From: Bacillus bingmayongensis
GTDB taxonomy: Bacteria > Bacillota > Bacilli > Bacillales > Bacillaceae_G
NCBI RefSeq assembly: GCF_000299035.1
Contig: NZ_AKCS01000013.1
Span: 1-64,000, forward strand
DNA: 64,000 nt
Direction: 5' to 3'
This document shows, piece after piece, positions 50,306 through 57,922 of the stretch. Both the position numbers and the translations under genes were made by a program. The stretch's first letter is position 1, and each line of letters begins with the position of its first letter. The notes below the pieces were generated by a model, which ran no database searches, had not been told where the DNA came from, and worked only from the letters and a program-made list of their open reading frames with translations.

Positions 50306-50977
50306 TTATTCGCTTTTCCACTTATATCCCACTTTATAGATGGTTTCTAAGTATTTTTCAACAGGGAAGTCTTTTTTTCGTAATTTATCACGGATATTGC
50401 GGATATGTGAGTCGACAGTACGGTATTCAATATCCGTTTGATATCCCCATATTTTTTCAATTAAATCATCACGGCTATATGCTCGGTTCGTATTTTGTAA
50501 AAACAGTCCTAGCAATGAAAATTCGATAGGTGTAAGTGAAATTTTCTCGTTATAAACAGTAACAGTATGTTTTGTTTTATCCCATTCAATGCCATTGAAG
50601 CTGATAAAACCGTCCTTTTTGGTTCGGCGCAGTACAGCTTCAATTCGTGCAACTAATACCTGTTCATTAAACGGCTTTGTAATATAGTCATCAGCTCCCA
50701 TTGTGAGTCCCTTTACCATATCGTAGCTTTGATTACGAGCTGTTAACATTATAATTGGAACATTGCAGATTTGGCGGATTTGATAACATGTATCCCATCC
50801 ATCCATATTTGGCATCATGACATCTAATAAAATGATATCGAAGTTCTTTTGCTGAATTAGTTCAAGAGCTTCTATACCAGAATTGGCTTTCATACAAAAA
50901 TAACCGCGTGGGCTTAAAAATAAATCTAATAATCGTAACATGCGTTCTTCATCGTCTACTAATAAAATTTTAATCAT
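50306..50977 (-). CDS. OmpR-family response regulator
   Basis: This 223-residue protein has a receiver with D52 (ILLDVMMPNMDGWD), YITKPF as the switch region, and a C-terminal winged helix ending IYKVGYKWKSE with VDSHIRNIRDKLRK. It forms an operon with the kinase downstream. The ATG at 50977 is the likely start. GAGGTG lies 10 bases upstream, rather far. An in-frame TTG at 50995 is part of that GAGGTG site and is rejected. Confidence 0.92.
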   Translation of the reverse strand: MIKILLVDDEERMLRLLDLFLSPRGYFCMKANSGIEALELIQQKNFDIILLDVMMPNMDGWDTCYQIRQICNVPIIMLTARNQSYDMVKGLTMGADDYITKPFNEQVLVARIEAVLRRTKKDGFISFNGIEWDKTKHTVTVYNEKISLTPIEFSLLGLFLQNTNRAYSRDDLIEKIWGYQTDIEYRTVDSHIRNIRDKLRKKDFPVEKYLETIYKVGYKWKSE

Positions 50978-51060
50978 AGTTCTTGTGCACCTCAAAACAT
51001 TCTCATTCTACTTTGTATAGTTTACATGAAAATAATAAAAAACTCTGTTTATGTGATTGA

Positions 51061-51116
51061 AAAGTAGTGCATTTTTTCTATGAAGGCAATTGACATAAAA
51101 AATGCACTACTTTTGC
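51061..51116. other. Long inverted repeat upstream of the 50306 regulator
   Basis: AAAAGTAGTGCATTTTTT / AAAAAATGCACTACTTTT are 18-bp arms separated by about 19 bases. It could be a bidirectional terminator or an operator pair in the divergent region. Confidence 0.65.
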
Positions 51117-51216
51117 ACAACTCTTTTTTATAATAGAAGGCGTAGCGACACAAAATACCCTATGTTGCGACATAACGTCATGTCATTTTATTTATAAAAT
51201 GACAATTCCATTCTAT

Positions 51217-51294
51217 TGTGTATGTGAGATGGTGAGAAATTTCGTATTCACCTCGCATCGGATAAGGAAAATCTCCTATCTCACACTTTTTTTG
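51217..51294 (+). ncRNA. Branched leader RNA candidate before a 39-residue peptide gene
   Basis: TGTGAGAT (51224-51231) pairs with ATCTCACA (51279-51286), enclosing two smaller hairpins, GGTGA/TCACC and AGGA/TCCT, and is followed by CTTTTTTT. This is a three-way junction ending like an intrinsic terminator, as in riboswitches or attenuators. A further hairpin (TGTCATTTTAT/ATAAAATGACA) lies just upstream at about 51182-51205. I do not recognise it as a known riboswitch class. Confidence 0.45.
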
Positions 51295-51317
51295 ATGTTA
51301 TAAAGGGGATTTTACAA

Positions 51318-51437
51318 ATGAGAAAAGAAGAACGTTTACAAAAGGATAAGCAAGATCGTAATGCGGTTATTATGTGCGTTACGGTATCCATGTTGATTAT
51401 TGTGACATGTGCAAAAAAAATTTTTGGAATTCTATAG
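51318..51437 (+). CDS. 39-residue single-pass membrane peptide
   Basis: This short ORF is preceded by AAAGGGGATTTTACAA and followed at once by a strong terminator. The product has a charged cytosolic start (MRKEERLQKDKQDRN), then one hydrophobic segment (AVIMCVTVSMLIIVTCA) and a short KKIFGIL end, with two cysteines in the membrane part. The transcription signals on both sides support a real gene. I do not recognise a family. It is divergent from the two-component operon and may be controlled by it. Confidence 0.65.
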   Translation: MRKEERLQKDKQDRNAVIMCVTVSMLIIVTCAKKIFGIL

Positions 51438-51442
51438 ATTGT

Positions 51443-51487
51443 AAAGAGCTCGTTGTTTCAGTTTTGAGAAACAACGAGCTTTTTCTG
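51443..51487 (+). terminator. Terminator of the 39-residue peptide gene
   Basis: The stem AGCTCGTTGTTT / AAACAACGAGCT with a short loop is followed by TTTTTCTG. Confidence 0.93.
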
Positions 51488-51609
51488 TTTTATAATCAAT
51501 ATTATCTCATAACTTGGAGGATAGAAAGTGAAAACTGTGGGATGAAAAAACGTATTGTATGTACGAGTTTTTTTGGGAAGGGATAAGGGATCGAAAAATG
51601 ATAGAAGCG

Positions 51610-51699
51610 CTATACAATAAACCAAGGAAGAATTGCTAATCCTGATGTTACAATTACTGTACCGCAAATTAAAAAGATAAGATGTTTGTGCTGTTTCAT
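51610..51699 (-). CDS. 29-residue membrane peptide downstream of cassette copy 3
   Basis: On the minus strand AGAGGGGCAATGGAT precedes ATG at 51699. The product MKQHKHLIFLICGTVIVTSG continues with a hydrophobic end (LAILPWFIV): a basic start, then one transmembrane segment. It lies 17 bases after the 27-residue ORF and is probably co-transcribed. Copies 1 and 2 of the cassette lack this gene. Function is unknown. Confidence 0.6.
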   Translation of the reverse strand: MKQHKHLIFLICGTVIVTSGLAILPWFIV

Positions 51700-51716
51700 A
51701 TCCATTGCCCCTCTAA

Positions 51717-51800
51717 TTATTGATTTAATTCCATTGCTACGGATTTTCCATTTACCATTACTTCGATAATTGCTCCAATTACTTCTATCATTTTTTTCAT
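51717..51800 (-). CDS. 27-residue hydrophobic peptide, copy 3
   Basis: It begins MKKMIEVIGAIIEVMVNG and ends KSVAMELNQ. It has the same length as copies 1 and 2, with conservative changes (V/I, V/M, Q/S) at about a third of positions while the frame and pattern are kept. The ribosome binding site AAGGAGAGATAAGAG precedes the ATG. This is the most distant copy, and so the best evidence that the peptide sequence is under selection. Confidence 0.65.
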   Translation of the reverse strand: MKKMIEVIGAIIEVMVNGKSVAMELNQ

Positions 51801-51905
51801 CTCTTATCTCTCCTTGTTGTGATTTCGTACTTTTAGTATAGCGAAGAGGAAGGAATAGAACCATTCAATAAGATGACATGGACATTACATTGTTGTAAGA
51901 AAAAA

Positions 51906-51932
51906 GCACCTTTATATGAAAAGGCACTTTTG
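51906..51932. terminator. Hairpin beside cassette copy 3
   Basis: AAAAAGCACCTTT / AAAAGGCACTTTT is an imperfect stem followed by TTTTGTG. It is a possible terminator. Confidence 0.4.
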
Positions 51933-51940
51933 TGAAAAGT

Positions 51941-52293
51941 TATATAAATATATTTTGATTTTCCAACATATAAGTCGCTGCTATAAAGTGAAGGCTAATA
52001 ATCAGTGTGGGGTTTCTTCATCCCCCACTGATTATTAGCCTTCACCAATCGGGCTTTTACGGGCAGTTGATTCCCCACCTAACTTTTTGCTCTTTCTGAA
52101 TTTTGAGGTGGGGGTCTTACTGCCCGCAAATAGCGGGATAAAGAACAAAAGGTGATTTGCTCTCGTTTCCTCTCTTTGTTGTTACTCGGCATGGGGCAGG
52201 AAGAGGATCTGACCGTTTCCATGCATGGGCGGATGCTCTCTTCCATCTAAAAAGACAGGTTTTATGTCGGTTTTTCAATTTGTATTTCTATAT
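51941..52293 (+). repeat. MITE-like repeat, copy B, split by bcr1
   Basis: The outer parts 51941-51987 and 52138-52293 together give 193 bp once the bcr1 and one ATAAA are removed. Ends are TATATAAATATATTTTGATT and TTTTTCAATTTGTATTTCTA, an imperfect inverted repeat. It is closely similar to copy C (59817-60013): GCATGGGGCAGGAAGAGGAT against GCATAGGGCAGGAAAAGGAT. Confidence 0.8.
51983..52142 (-). repeat. bcr1 repeat (160 bp) nested in the MITE-like repeat
   Basis: This is a full-length element in minus orientation, bounded by ATAAA (TTTAT on its own strand) at 51983-51987 and 52138-52142. Host sequence GCTGCT-ATAAA on the left and ATAAA-GAACAAAAGG on the right join to the uninterrupted GCTATAAAGAACAAAAGG of copy C. 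Confidence 0.92.
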
Positions 52294-52302
52294 GCTGTAT
52301 GA

Positions 52303-52809
52303 TTAGTCATTTAAAAATAAAACCATATGTTCCTCATCCCAATACTGTCCATTGTGTTTTAAGGAACGTTCTTGTACGCCATATGTTTGAAAGCCAAGTG
52401 ACTCGTACAGTTTTTTTGCAGTTGCATTTCCAACGACAACATCAAGCATGAGTTGTTCTACATGTAATTTATGAGCATTTTCAATAATGGCTTTTATTAA
52501 TGCACGTCCAGCCCCAAGACCACGAGCTTTTGGAGAGACGTAAACAGAGCCGATTTTTGCTTTATGTTCTTGTTTAATAAATGGTTTTGTTTCTAAAGTC
52601 GCGAGTCCGATCAAATCGTTATCTTTAAAGACACCAAGGGTATACTTATCAGGGTTAGATAAACGTTTTGCCATTGCAGCAACAGGATCCTCATGTTTTA
52701 GTACATCTTCATAAGAAGAACTAAAGGCTTCTGGATTTTGTGTTAATCCTTCCATACAAACTTTTAAATAAATTTTGGCATCCTCTTTTGTTAATAAACG
52801 AATTTCCAT
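52303..52809 (-). CDS. GNAT-family N-acetyltransferase (copy 2)
   Basis: This 168-residue paralogue of the 48147-48659 protein shares the acetyl-CoA loop AKIGSVYVSPKARGLGAGRA and the C-terminal LKHNGQYWDEEHMVLFL. It differs mostly in the N-terminal third (MEIRLLTKEDAKIYLKVCME against MDIHVLTKNEAEIYLELRVE) and around 60-75. It has an ATG start with GAGGAGGTTACAGCT upstream. It is probably a tandem duplication later separated by 3.6 kb. The substrate is unknown. Confidence 0.92.
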   Translation of the reverse strand: MEIRLLTKEDAKIYLKVCMEGLTQNPEAFSSSYEDVLKHEDPVAAMAKRLSNPDKYTLGVFKDNDLIGLATLETKPFIKQEHKAKIGSVYVSPKARGLGAGRALIKAIIENAHKLHVEQLMLDVVVGNATAKKLYESLGFQTYGVQERSLKHNGQYWDEEHMVLFLND

Positions 52810-53148
52810 AGCTGTAACCTCCTCAGTTTATCTCACTCTATAGGGAAATAGATCCTCGGCTTTATTATGTAAAGCAGGGGATTGTAATCCGTAAGAGTCT
52901 GCTGATTATATTGATAGAACATCTACTGTGTATTCATAAAGTGAAACTTTAATCAGTGGGGTCTTACTGCCCGTTAATGCAGGATAAACATATTCTGTAC
53001 GTATTCTTTCTTAATTTGTAAAAGAATAAGTAGATATATGCGAGGAAGACATATGTCTTCAGTTATTTTTTATGATTCACTTTATGTAATGAAATTATAT
53101 ATTAACTTTATTAACTATTCAACAATTAAATATATTACATTTTTATAA
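52810..53148. other. Intergenic region between the acetyltransferase and fdhD
   Basis: It is AT-rich with no gene. It holds one minimal bcr1 derivative (52936-52988) and, at its right edge, the fdhD terminator. Confidence 0.5.
52936..52988 (-). repeat. Minimal bcr1 derivative (53 bp)
   Basis: On the minus strand TTTAT-CCTGCATTAACGGGC continues to AGTAAGACCCC, then jumps to ACTGATTAAAGTTTCAC-TTTAT. Both ends are kept while the whole interior is lost between two CCCCAC tracts. Confidence 0.85.
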
Positions 53149-53184
53149 CTAAAAAATGATTCCTTTGGTAGGAATCATTTTATT
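53149..53184 (-). terminator. Terminator of fdhD
   Basis: On the minus strand the stem AAAATGATTCCT / AGGAATCATTTT with loop ACCAA is followed by a T run. The fdhD stop codon is in the 5' arm. Confidence 0.9.
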
Positions 53185-53984
53185 TCTGTGATATAGCCTT
53201 CAACTCGTCCTGGATGAGTATAAATATTACAGGAGTCATTACGAATAAACCCAACTACCGTAATTCCTAAATCATGAGCAAGCTGTAGTGCTAATTTTGT
53301 TGGAGCTGATTTAGAAAGAACAATTTCGCAACCAATTTTAGAAACCTTTAGCAAAATTTCAGATGAGATTCGGCCACTAAATGCAATGATTTTCCCTTTA
53401 ATGGGGATATGATTTCGTAAACAATGACCATATATTTTATCTAATGCGTTATGTCTTCCAATATCCATTCTTGATATGAGAATGGTATTTCGATCGCAAA
53501 GGGCGGTATTATGAACTCCGCCTGTTTGACGAAACGTATTAGAAGATTGCTGTAAGGTGTTCATTAAATGAAAGCATTCTTCTGGAGTAATTGTTACATG
53601 TATATCATTTAAAGTTTTTGCTTTTGCTGCATCATTTACAAAAACAAATCCTTGTCTACTTTTGCCGCAACAAGAAGTGACATATCGTTTGTTATATAGC
53701 GTTTGATAAATTGAATTGATTTGTGATGTTTTGACATGGACAACCCCTTTGTCTTTCTGTATCCATAACTCATCAATGTTCTCATAAGAAGCAATAATTC
53801 CTTCAGAAATTAAAAAACCTATTACCATATCTTCAATATAATTTGGAGTACATACAACTGTTACATATTCATCCCCGTTTAATTTAATTGTTACAGGATA
53901 TTCTGTGACAATTTCATCTTCTTGCTCGAGGAATGTTCCAGTTTGATAACGTACCATTTTACATGTTTCTTGGACAGGCCCCAT
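53175..53984 (-). CDS. fdhD: FdhD, sulfur carrier protein for formate dehydrogenase
   Basis: This 269-residue cytosolic protein transfers sulfur to the molybdenum cofactor of formate dehydrogenase. The conserved redox Cys pair is in TSCCGKSRQG (about 108-117). The family motifs DIGRHNALDKIYGHCL and GRISSEILLKVSKIG are present. I chose the ATG at 53984 (GAAGGGGAAAATACT upstream); the ORF to 54050 adds a hydrophobic stretch not found in the family. It is divergent from the dehydrogenase gene, 298 bases away. Confidence 0.93.
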   Translation of the reverse strand: MGPVQETCKMVRYQTGTFLEQEDEIVTEYPVTIKLNGDEYVTVVCTPNYIEDMVIGFLISEGIIASYENIDELWIQKDKGVVHVKTSQINSIYQTLYNKRYVTSCCGKSRQGFVFVNDAAKAKTLNDIHVTITPEECFHLMNTLQQSSNTFRQTGGVHNTALCDRNTILISRMDIGRHNALDKIYGHCLRNHIPIKGKIIAFSGRISSEILLKVSKIGCEIVLSKSAPTKLALQLAHDLGITVVGFIRNDSCNIYTHPGRVEGYITEIK

Positions 53985-54210
53985 AGTATTTTCCCCTTCA
54001 TATGTATTTTTCTTACTATTTATCATAAACCAATAAAAAAATAAAAGCATCTGTTAGGGACAAGACAAGAAGATTATTTGGTTATTATTGTATGTTTAAG
54101 ATATAATAGAATGGTAGAATAGTGTCATTTGTAGGCTTTCATAGGACACACCTTATAGCATCTAGAATCGGCTTTTAAGATAGAATTTCAGCAGGGAGTT
54201 TCAAAAAAAA

Positions 54211-54258
54211 TGTATAACAACATAATTTTGAAAACGGATTCAAAATTGTGTTATACAG
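54211..54258 (+). promoter_or_regulatory. Inverted repeat before the formate dehydrogenase gene
   Basis: GTATAACAACATAATTTTGAA / TTCAAAATTGTGTTATAC around AACGGA has arms of about 18 bp with one bulge. It ends 10 bases before the ribosome binding site. It could be an operator or a leader hairpin controlling fdh. Confidence 0.5.
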
Positions 54259-54282
54259 TTGGTTGTGAGGAGAGGGGAAACT

Positions 54283-57225
54283 ATGGCAGAAAAGACAGTT
54301 CGTGTAACCGTTGATGGGACAGAATTTCTTTCATCTGGTGAAAAAACGATACTGCAATTATTTAACGAAAGTAATTTAGAGCATCCACAAATTTGTCATG
54401 TACCAGAGGTGGATCCAATTCAAACTTGTGATACGTGTATTGTTGAAGTAGATGGAAAGCTACTGCGTGCTTGTTCGACGAAATTGGAAGATGGTATGCA
54501 TATCGAAAGAAAATCAGTGCGTGCTAAAGAAGCACAAACGGAAGCAATGGATAGAATATTAGAGAACCATTTATTGTATTGTACAGTATGTGATAATAAT
54601 AACGGTAACTGTAAAGTTCATAATACGGTACATATGATGGGAATTGAAGAACAGAAATACCCATATGAACCGAAAGTTAGTGCAAAAGAAGTGGATATGA
54701 CTCATCCATTTTACCGCTATGACCCAAACCAATGTATTGCTTGTGGACAATGTGTAGAAGTATGTCAGAACTTACAAGTAAACGAGACATTATCGATTGA
54801 TTGGAGCTTAGATCGTCCACGTGTAATTTGGGATAGCGGCGTAAGTATTAACGATTCATCTTGTGTGAGTTGCGGGCAATGTGTAACGGTGTGTCCTTGT
54901 AACGCATTAATGGAAAAATCAATGCTTGGAGAAGCAGGGTTCATGACCGGACTAAAACCGGATGTGTTAGACCCAATGATTGATTTTGTAAAGGATGTAG
55001 AGCCTGGATATAGTAGTATTTTAGCAGTTTCAGAAGTTGAATCTGCAATGCGTGAAACGAAAATCAATAAAACGAAAACAGTTTGTACATTTTGCGGCGT
55101 AGGTTGTTCGTTTGAAGTATGGACGAAAGATCGTCAAATTTTAAAAGTACAACCTGTATCAAATGCACCTGTAAATGGAATTTCTACATGTGTAAAAGGG
55201 AAATTCGGTTGGGACTTTGTAAATAGTGAGGACCGCATTACGAAACCATTGATTCGTCAAGGAGATATGTTCGTTGAGGCATCATGGGAAGAAGCTTTAG
55301 AAGTTGTTGCATCCAATATGCAGCATATTAAATCTGAATATGGTAGCGATGCATTTGGATTTATTTCTTCTTCAAAAGTAACAAATGAAGAAAACTATTT
55401 AATGCAAAAGTTAGCTCGTCAAATATATGGAACAAATAATGTGGATAACTGTTCCCGTTACTGTCAATCACCAGCAAGCGATGGTTTAACAAAAACTGTT
55501 GGTATAGGCGGAGACGCAGGAACAGTGAAAGATATTGCGGCAGCTGGCCTTGTCATTATTGTGGGAGCGAATCCAACGGAAGGACACCCTGTACTTGCTA
55601 CTCGTGTGAAACGTGCTCACAAATTACAGGAACAAAAGTTAATTGTGGCAGATCTTCGTAAACATGAAATGGCAGAGCGTGCTGACATGTTTATTCATCC
55701 ACGTCAAGGAACAGATTATGTCTGGCTTGCAGGTATAACAAAATATATTATTGATCAAGGCTGGCATGATCAAAAGTTCTTAGACGAAAATGTAAAGAAC
55801 TTTGATGAATACAGCAAAATGTTAGGGAAGTATACACTTGATTATACGGAAAGAATTACAGGTATTTCGAAAGATACATTAAAAGAAATGGCTCGTATGA
55901 TATATGAAGCAGATGGTACTTGTATACTTTGGGGTATGGGTGTTACGCAAAATACAGGAGGAAGTACAACATCCGCAGCGATTTCAAACTTACTTCTTGT
56001 AACAGGTAACTATCGTCGCTCTGGTGCAGGTGCATATCCACTCCGTGGGCATAATAATGTACAAGGTGCTTGCGATATGGCAACATTACCAAACTGGCTT
56101 CCAGGTTATCAAGCAGTGTCGGATGATACACTTCGTGCGAAATTTGAAAAAGCATATGGTACTACAATTCCGAAAGAGCCAGGGCTGAATAACATTGCGA
56201 TGCTTGCTGCAGCAGAAGAAGGAAAACTACGCGGTATGTATGTAATGGGAGAAGAAATGGCGTTAGTCGATTCCAATGCGAATCATGTGCAACACATTTT
56301 AAGTAATCTTGATTTCCTTGTAGTTCAAGACATGTTCTTATCAAAAACAGCTCGTTTTGCTGATGTTATTTTACCAGCGGCACCAAGTCTAGAAAAAGAA
56401 GGAACATTTACGAATACAGAGCGTCGTATTCAGCGTTTATATGAAGCTATGAAACCACTTGGTGATTCTAAACCGGACTGGTGGATTTTACAAAAAGTAG
56501 CTCGTGCCCTAGGTGGTGATTGGAATTATGAAAGCCCAAGTGAAATTATGGATGAAATTGCGTCACTCGCGCCGTATTATTCCCAAGCCACATACGACCG
56601 CTTAGAAGGATGGAATAGTTTATGTTGGGGTAGTCATGATGGTAGCGACACACCACTATTATATGTAGATGGCTTTAATTTCCCAGATAAAAAAGCACGT
56701 TTATCATTGGATGAATGGATTCCGCCAGTTGAAGCGCCAGAAGACTACGATTTATTATTAAATAATGGTCGTTTGCTCGAACATTTCCATGAAGGGAATA
56801 TGACAAATAAATCAGTAGGAATTTTATCTAAAATGTCTGACGTGTTTGTTGAGATTTCACCAGAGCTTGCTGCCCAGCGGAATGTGAAAGATGGTGGCCT
56901 TGTAGAGCTAGCGTCACCGTTTGGGAAAATCAAAGTGCAGGCACTTATTACAGACCGTGTGACTGGAAATGAACTATATTTACCGATGCATGCGACAGTA
57001 AATGAAGAAGCGATTAATATTTTAACAGGAACAGCGACAGACCTGTATACTTGTACACCTGCGTATAAACAAACGATGGTGAAAATGCGGGTATTACGTG
57101 AAAAAGGAAATCGTCCGCTTCCTGCTTCGAACCCAAGAGATAAAAAACGTCATCCGCAAAATGGTGTTGAAATTCAGCAGAAATGGCAGCGAAAACAATA
57201 CGTATCACTTGTGGATCAGAACTAG
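54283..57225 (+). CDS. fdhF: Formate dehydrogenase, alpha (molybdopterin) subunit, YrhE-like
   Basis: This 980-residue molybdenum/iron-sulfur enzyme oxidises formate. A 2Fe-2S domain comes first (C in ICHVPEVDPIQTCDTC and RAC). A His-Cys cluster segment follows (HLLYCTVCDNNNGNCKVH), then two 4Fe-4S ferredoxin motifs (CIACGQCVEVC, CVSCGQCVTVC). The catalytic domain begins CTFCGVGCSFEV and has NCSRYCQSPASDG with Cys at the molybdenum site, not selenocysteine. A C-terminal molybdopterin dinucleotide domain ends it. Length equals B. subtilis YrhE (980). The ATG at 54283 follows GAGGAGAGGGGAAACT. The DUF1641 partner starts 12 bases later. Confidence 0.94.
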   Translation: MAEKTVRVTVDGTEFLSSGEKTILQLFNESNLEHPQICHVPEVDPIQTCDTCIVEVDGKLLRACSTKLEDGMHIERKSVRAKEAQTEAMDRILENHLLYCTVCDNNNGNCKVHNTVHMMGIEEQKYPYEPKVSAKEVDMTHPFYRYDPNQCIACGQCVEVCQNLQVNETLSIDWSLDRPRVIWDSGVSINDSSCVSCGQCVTVCPCNALMEKSMLGEAGFMTGLKPDVLDPMIDFVKDVEPGYSSILAVSEVESAMRETKINKTKTVCTFCGVGCSFEVWTKDRQILKVQPVSNAPVNGISTCVKGKFGWDFVNSEDRITKPLIRQGDMFVEASWEEALEVVASNMQHIKSEYGSDAFGFISSSKVTNEENYLMQKLARQIYGTNNVDNCSRYCQSPASDGLTKTVGIGGDAGTVKDIAAAGLVIIVGANPTEGHPVLATRVKRAHKLQEQKLIVADLRKHEMAERADMFIHPRQGTDYVWLAGITKYIIDQGWHDQKFLDENVKNFDEYSKMLGKYTLDYTERITGISKDTLKEMARMIYEADGTCILWGMGVTQNTGGSTTSAAISNLLLVTGNYRRSGAGAYPLRGHNNVQGACDMATLPNWLPGYQAVSDDTLRAKFEKAYGTTIPKEPGLNNIAMLAAAEEGKLRGMYVMGEEMALVDSNANHVQHILSNLDFLVVQDMFLSKTARFADVILPAAPSLEKEGTFTNTERRIQRLYEAMKPLGDSKPDWWILQKVARALGGDWNYESPSEIMDEIASLAPYYSQATYDRLEGWNSLCWGSHDGSDTPLLYVDGFNFPDKKARLSLDEWIPPVEAPEDYDLLLNNGRLLEHFHEGNMTNKSVGILSKMSDVFVEISPELAAQRNVKDGGLVELASPFGKIKVQALITDRVTGNELYLPMHATVNEEAINILTGTATDLYTCTPAYKQTMVKMRVLREKGNRPLPASNPRDKKRHPQNGVEIQQKWQRKQYVSLVDQN

Positions 57226-57237
57226 GGGGCGAAAAAT

Positions 57238-57720
57238 GTGGCAAAAGAAATTACATTGATTCAAAAGAAAGTTATAACAGAAGAAGAAAAGAAACAACAG
57301 TTATCAGATGAGCTGTTCATGCAATTAACTGAAAACCGTGAAGCGGTAGAAGAGACGATGCAATTGTTAGCACAGTTGCAACAAGCGGGCATATTAGATG
57401 CAGCAATCAGTTTGCTTGCTGCAAAAGAAGATGTTTCTAAAATCGCTGTCGAGCAATTAAATCGTGAGCCGGTAAAAAATGCATTAAATAATATGATGGG
57501 GGCAGGAGAAGCCCTATCTTCTGTCGACCCAGAAGTAACAAAACAGGTGACATCAAGTTTAGTTACAGGATTACAATTTGCGACAGACGAATTAAAAAAA
57601 GGCAAGAAAACAAAGGTTATGGACTTCTTTAAAGTATTAAAAGACCCAGATATCAATAGGGCAATTACCTTTGGCTTTAGCTTTTTAAAAGCATTTGGAC
57701 AAGGATTAGAGAAAAAATAA
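57238..57720 (+). CDS. yrhD: DUF1641 protein, YrhD-like formate dehydrogenase partner
   Basis: This 160-residue cytosolic helical protein belongs to the DUF1641 family. Residues 50-160 include LLAQLQQAGILDAAISLLAA, the glycine-containing NMMGAGEALSSVDPEV and the end GFSFLKAFGQGL. It always accompanies this class of formate dehydrogenase; the role is unknown, perhaps assembly or electron transfer. It starts with GTG at 57238 after AGGGGGCGAAAA. Length equals B. subtilis YrhD. Confidence 0.9.
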   Translation: MAKEITLIQKKVITEEEKKQQLSDELFMQLTENREAVEETMQLLAQLQQAGILDAAISLLAAKEDVSKIAVEQLNREPVKNALNNMMGAGEALSSVDPEVTKQVTSSLVTGLQFATDELKKGKKTKVMDFFKVLKDPDINRAITFGFSFLKAFGQGLEKK

Positions 57721-57721
57721 T

Positions 57722-57772
57722 GGAATTTTAATCAGTGGGGGTTTTACTACCCGTAAATAGTGTGGTAAAAAT
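57722..57772 (-). repeat. Worn minimal bcr1 derivative (about 50 bp)
   Basis: On the minus strand TTTTTACCACACTATTTACG continues GGTAGTAAAACCCCCACTGATTAAAATT. This is the same interior deletion as at 52936-52988, joined at CCCCCAC, but the TTTAT ends have decayed. It abuts the yrhD stop. Confidence 0.7.
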
Positions 57773-57773
57773 G

Positions 57774-57810
57774 AGAAAGAGTGATGGGGAGATACCCGTC
57801 ACTCTTTTTG
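57774..57810 (+). terminator. Terminator of fdhF-yrhD
   Basis: The stem AAAGAGTGATGGG / CCCGTCACTCTTT is followed by TT. Confidence 0.9.
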
Positions 57811-57922
57811 GGATGTATAAGAGTGTTCATGTTAAGTAGAATATATTATTATAAAAAAGGATGGATGTGAAATGGAAGTATGGAATCCATTTCAAATATA
57901 GTTTTAGAAGTTGGAGGAATTT

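Larger units (their letters stand above)
51577..51905 (-). repeat. 27-residue-peptide cassette, copy 3 (diverged)
   Basis: On the minus strand, CTTACAACAATGTAAT (51884-51899) is followed by the ATGTCATCT-like block, TATACT -10, leader and a 27-codon ORF. A second peptide ORF follows, and then GATCCCTTATCC as in the other copies. Similarity to copies 1 and 2 is strongest in the operator, the -10 region and the ORF. Confidence 0.7.

Noticed and set aside
54283-57225. Selenocysteine-containing formate dehydrogenase
   Set aside because: The active-site position is an ordinary Cys codon in NCSRYCQSP, with no in-frame TGA.
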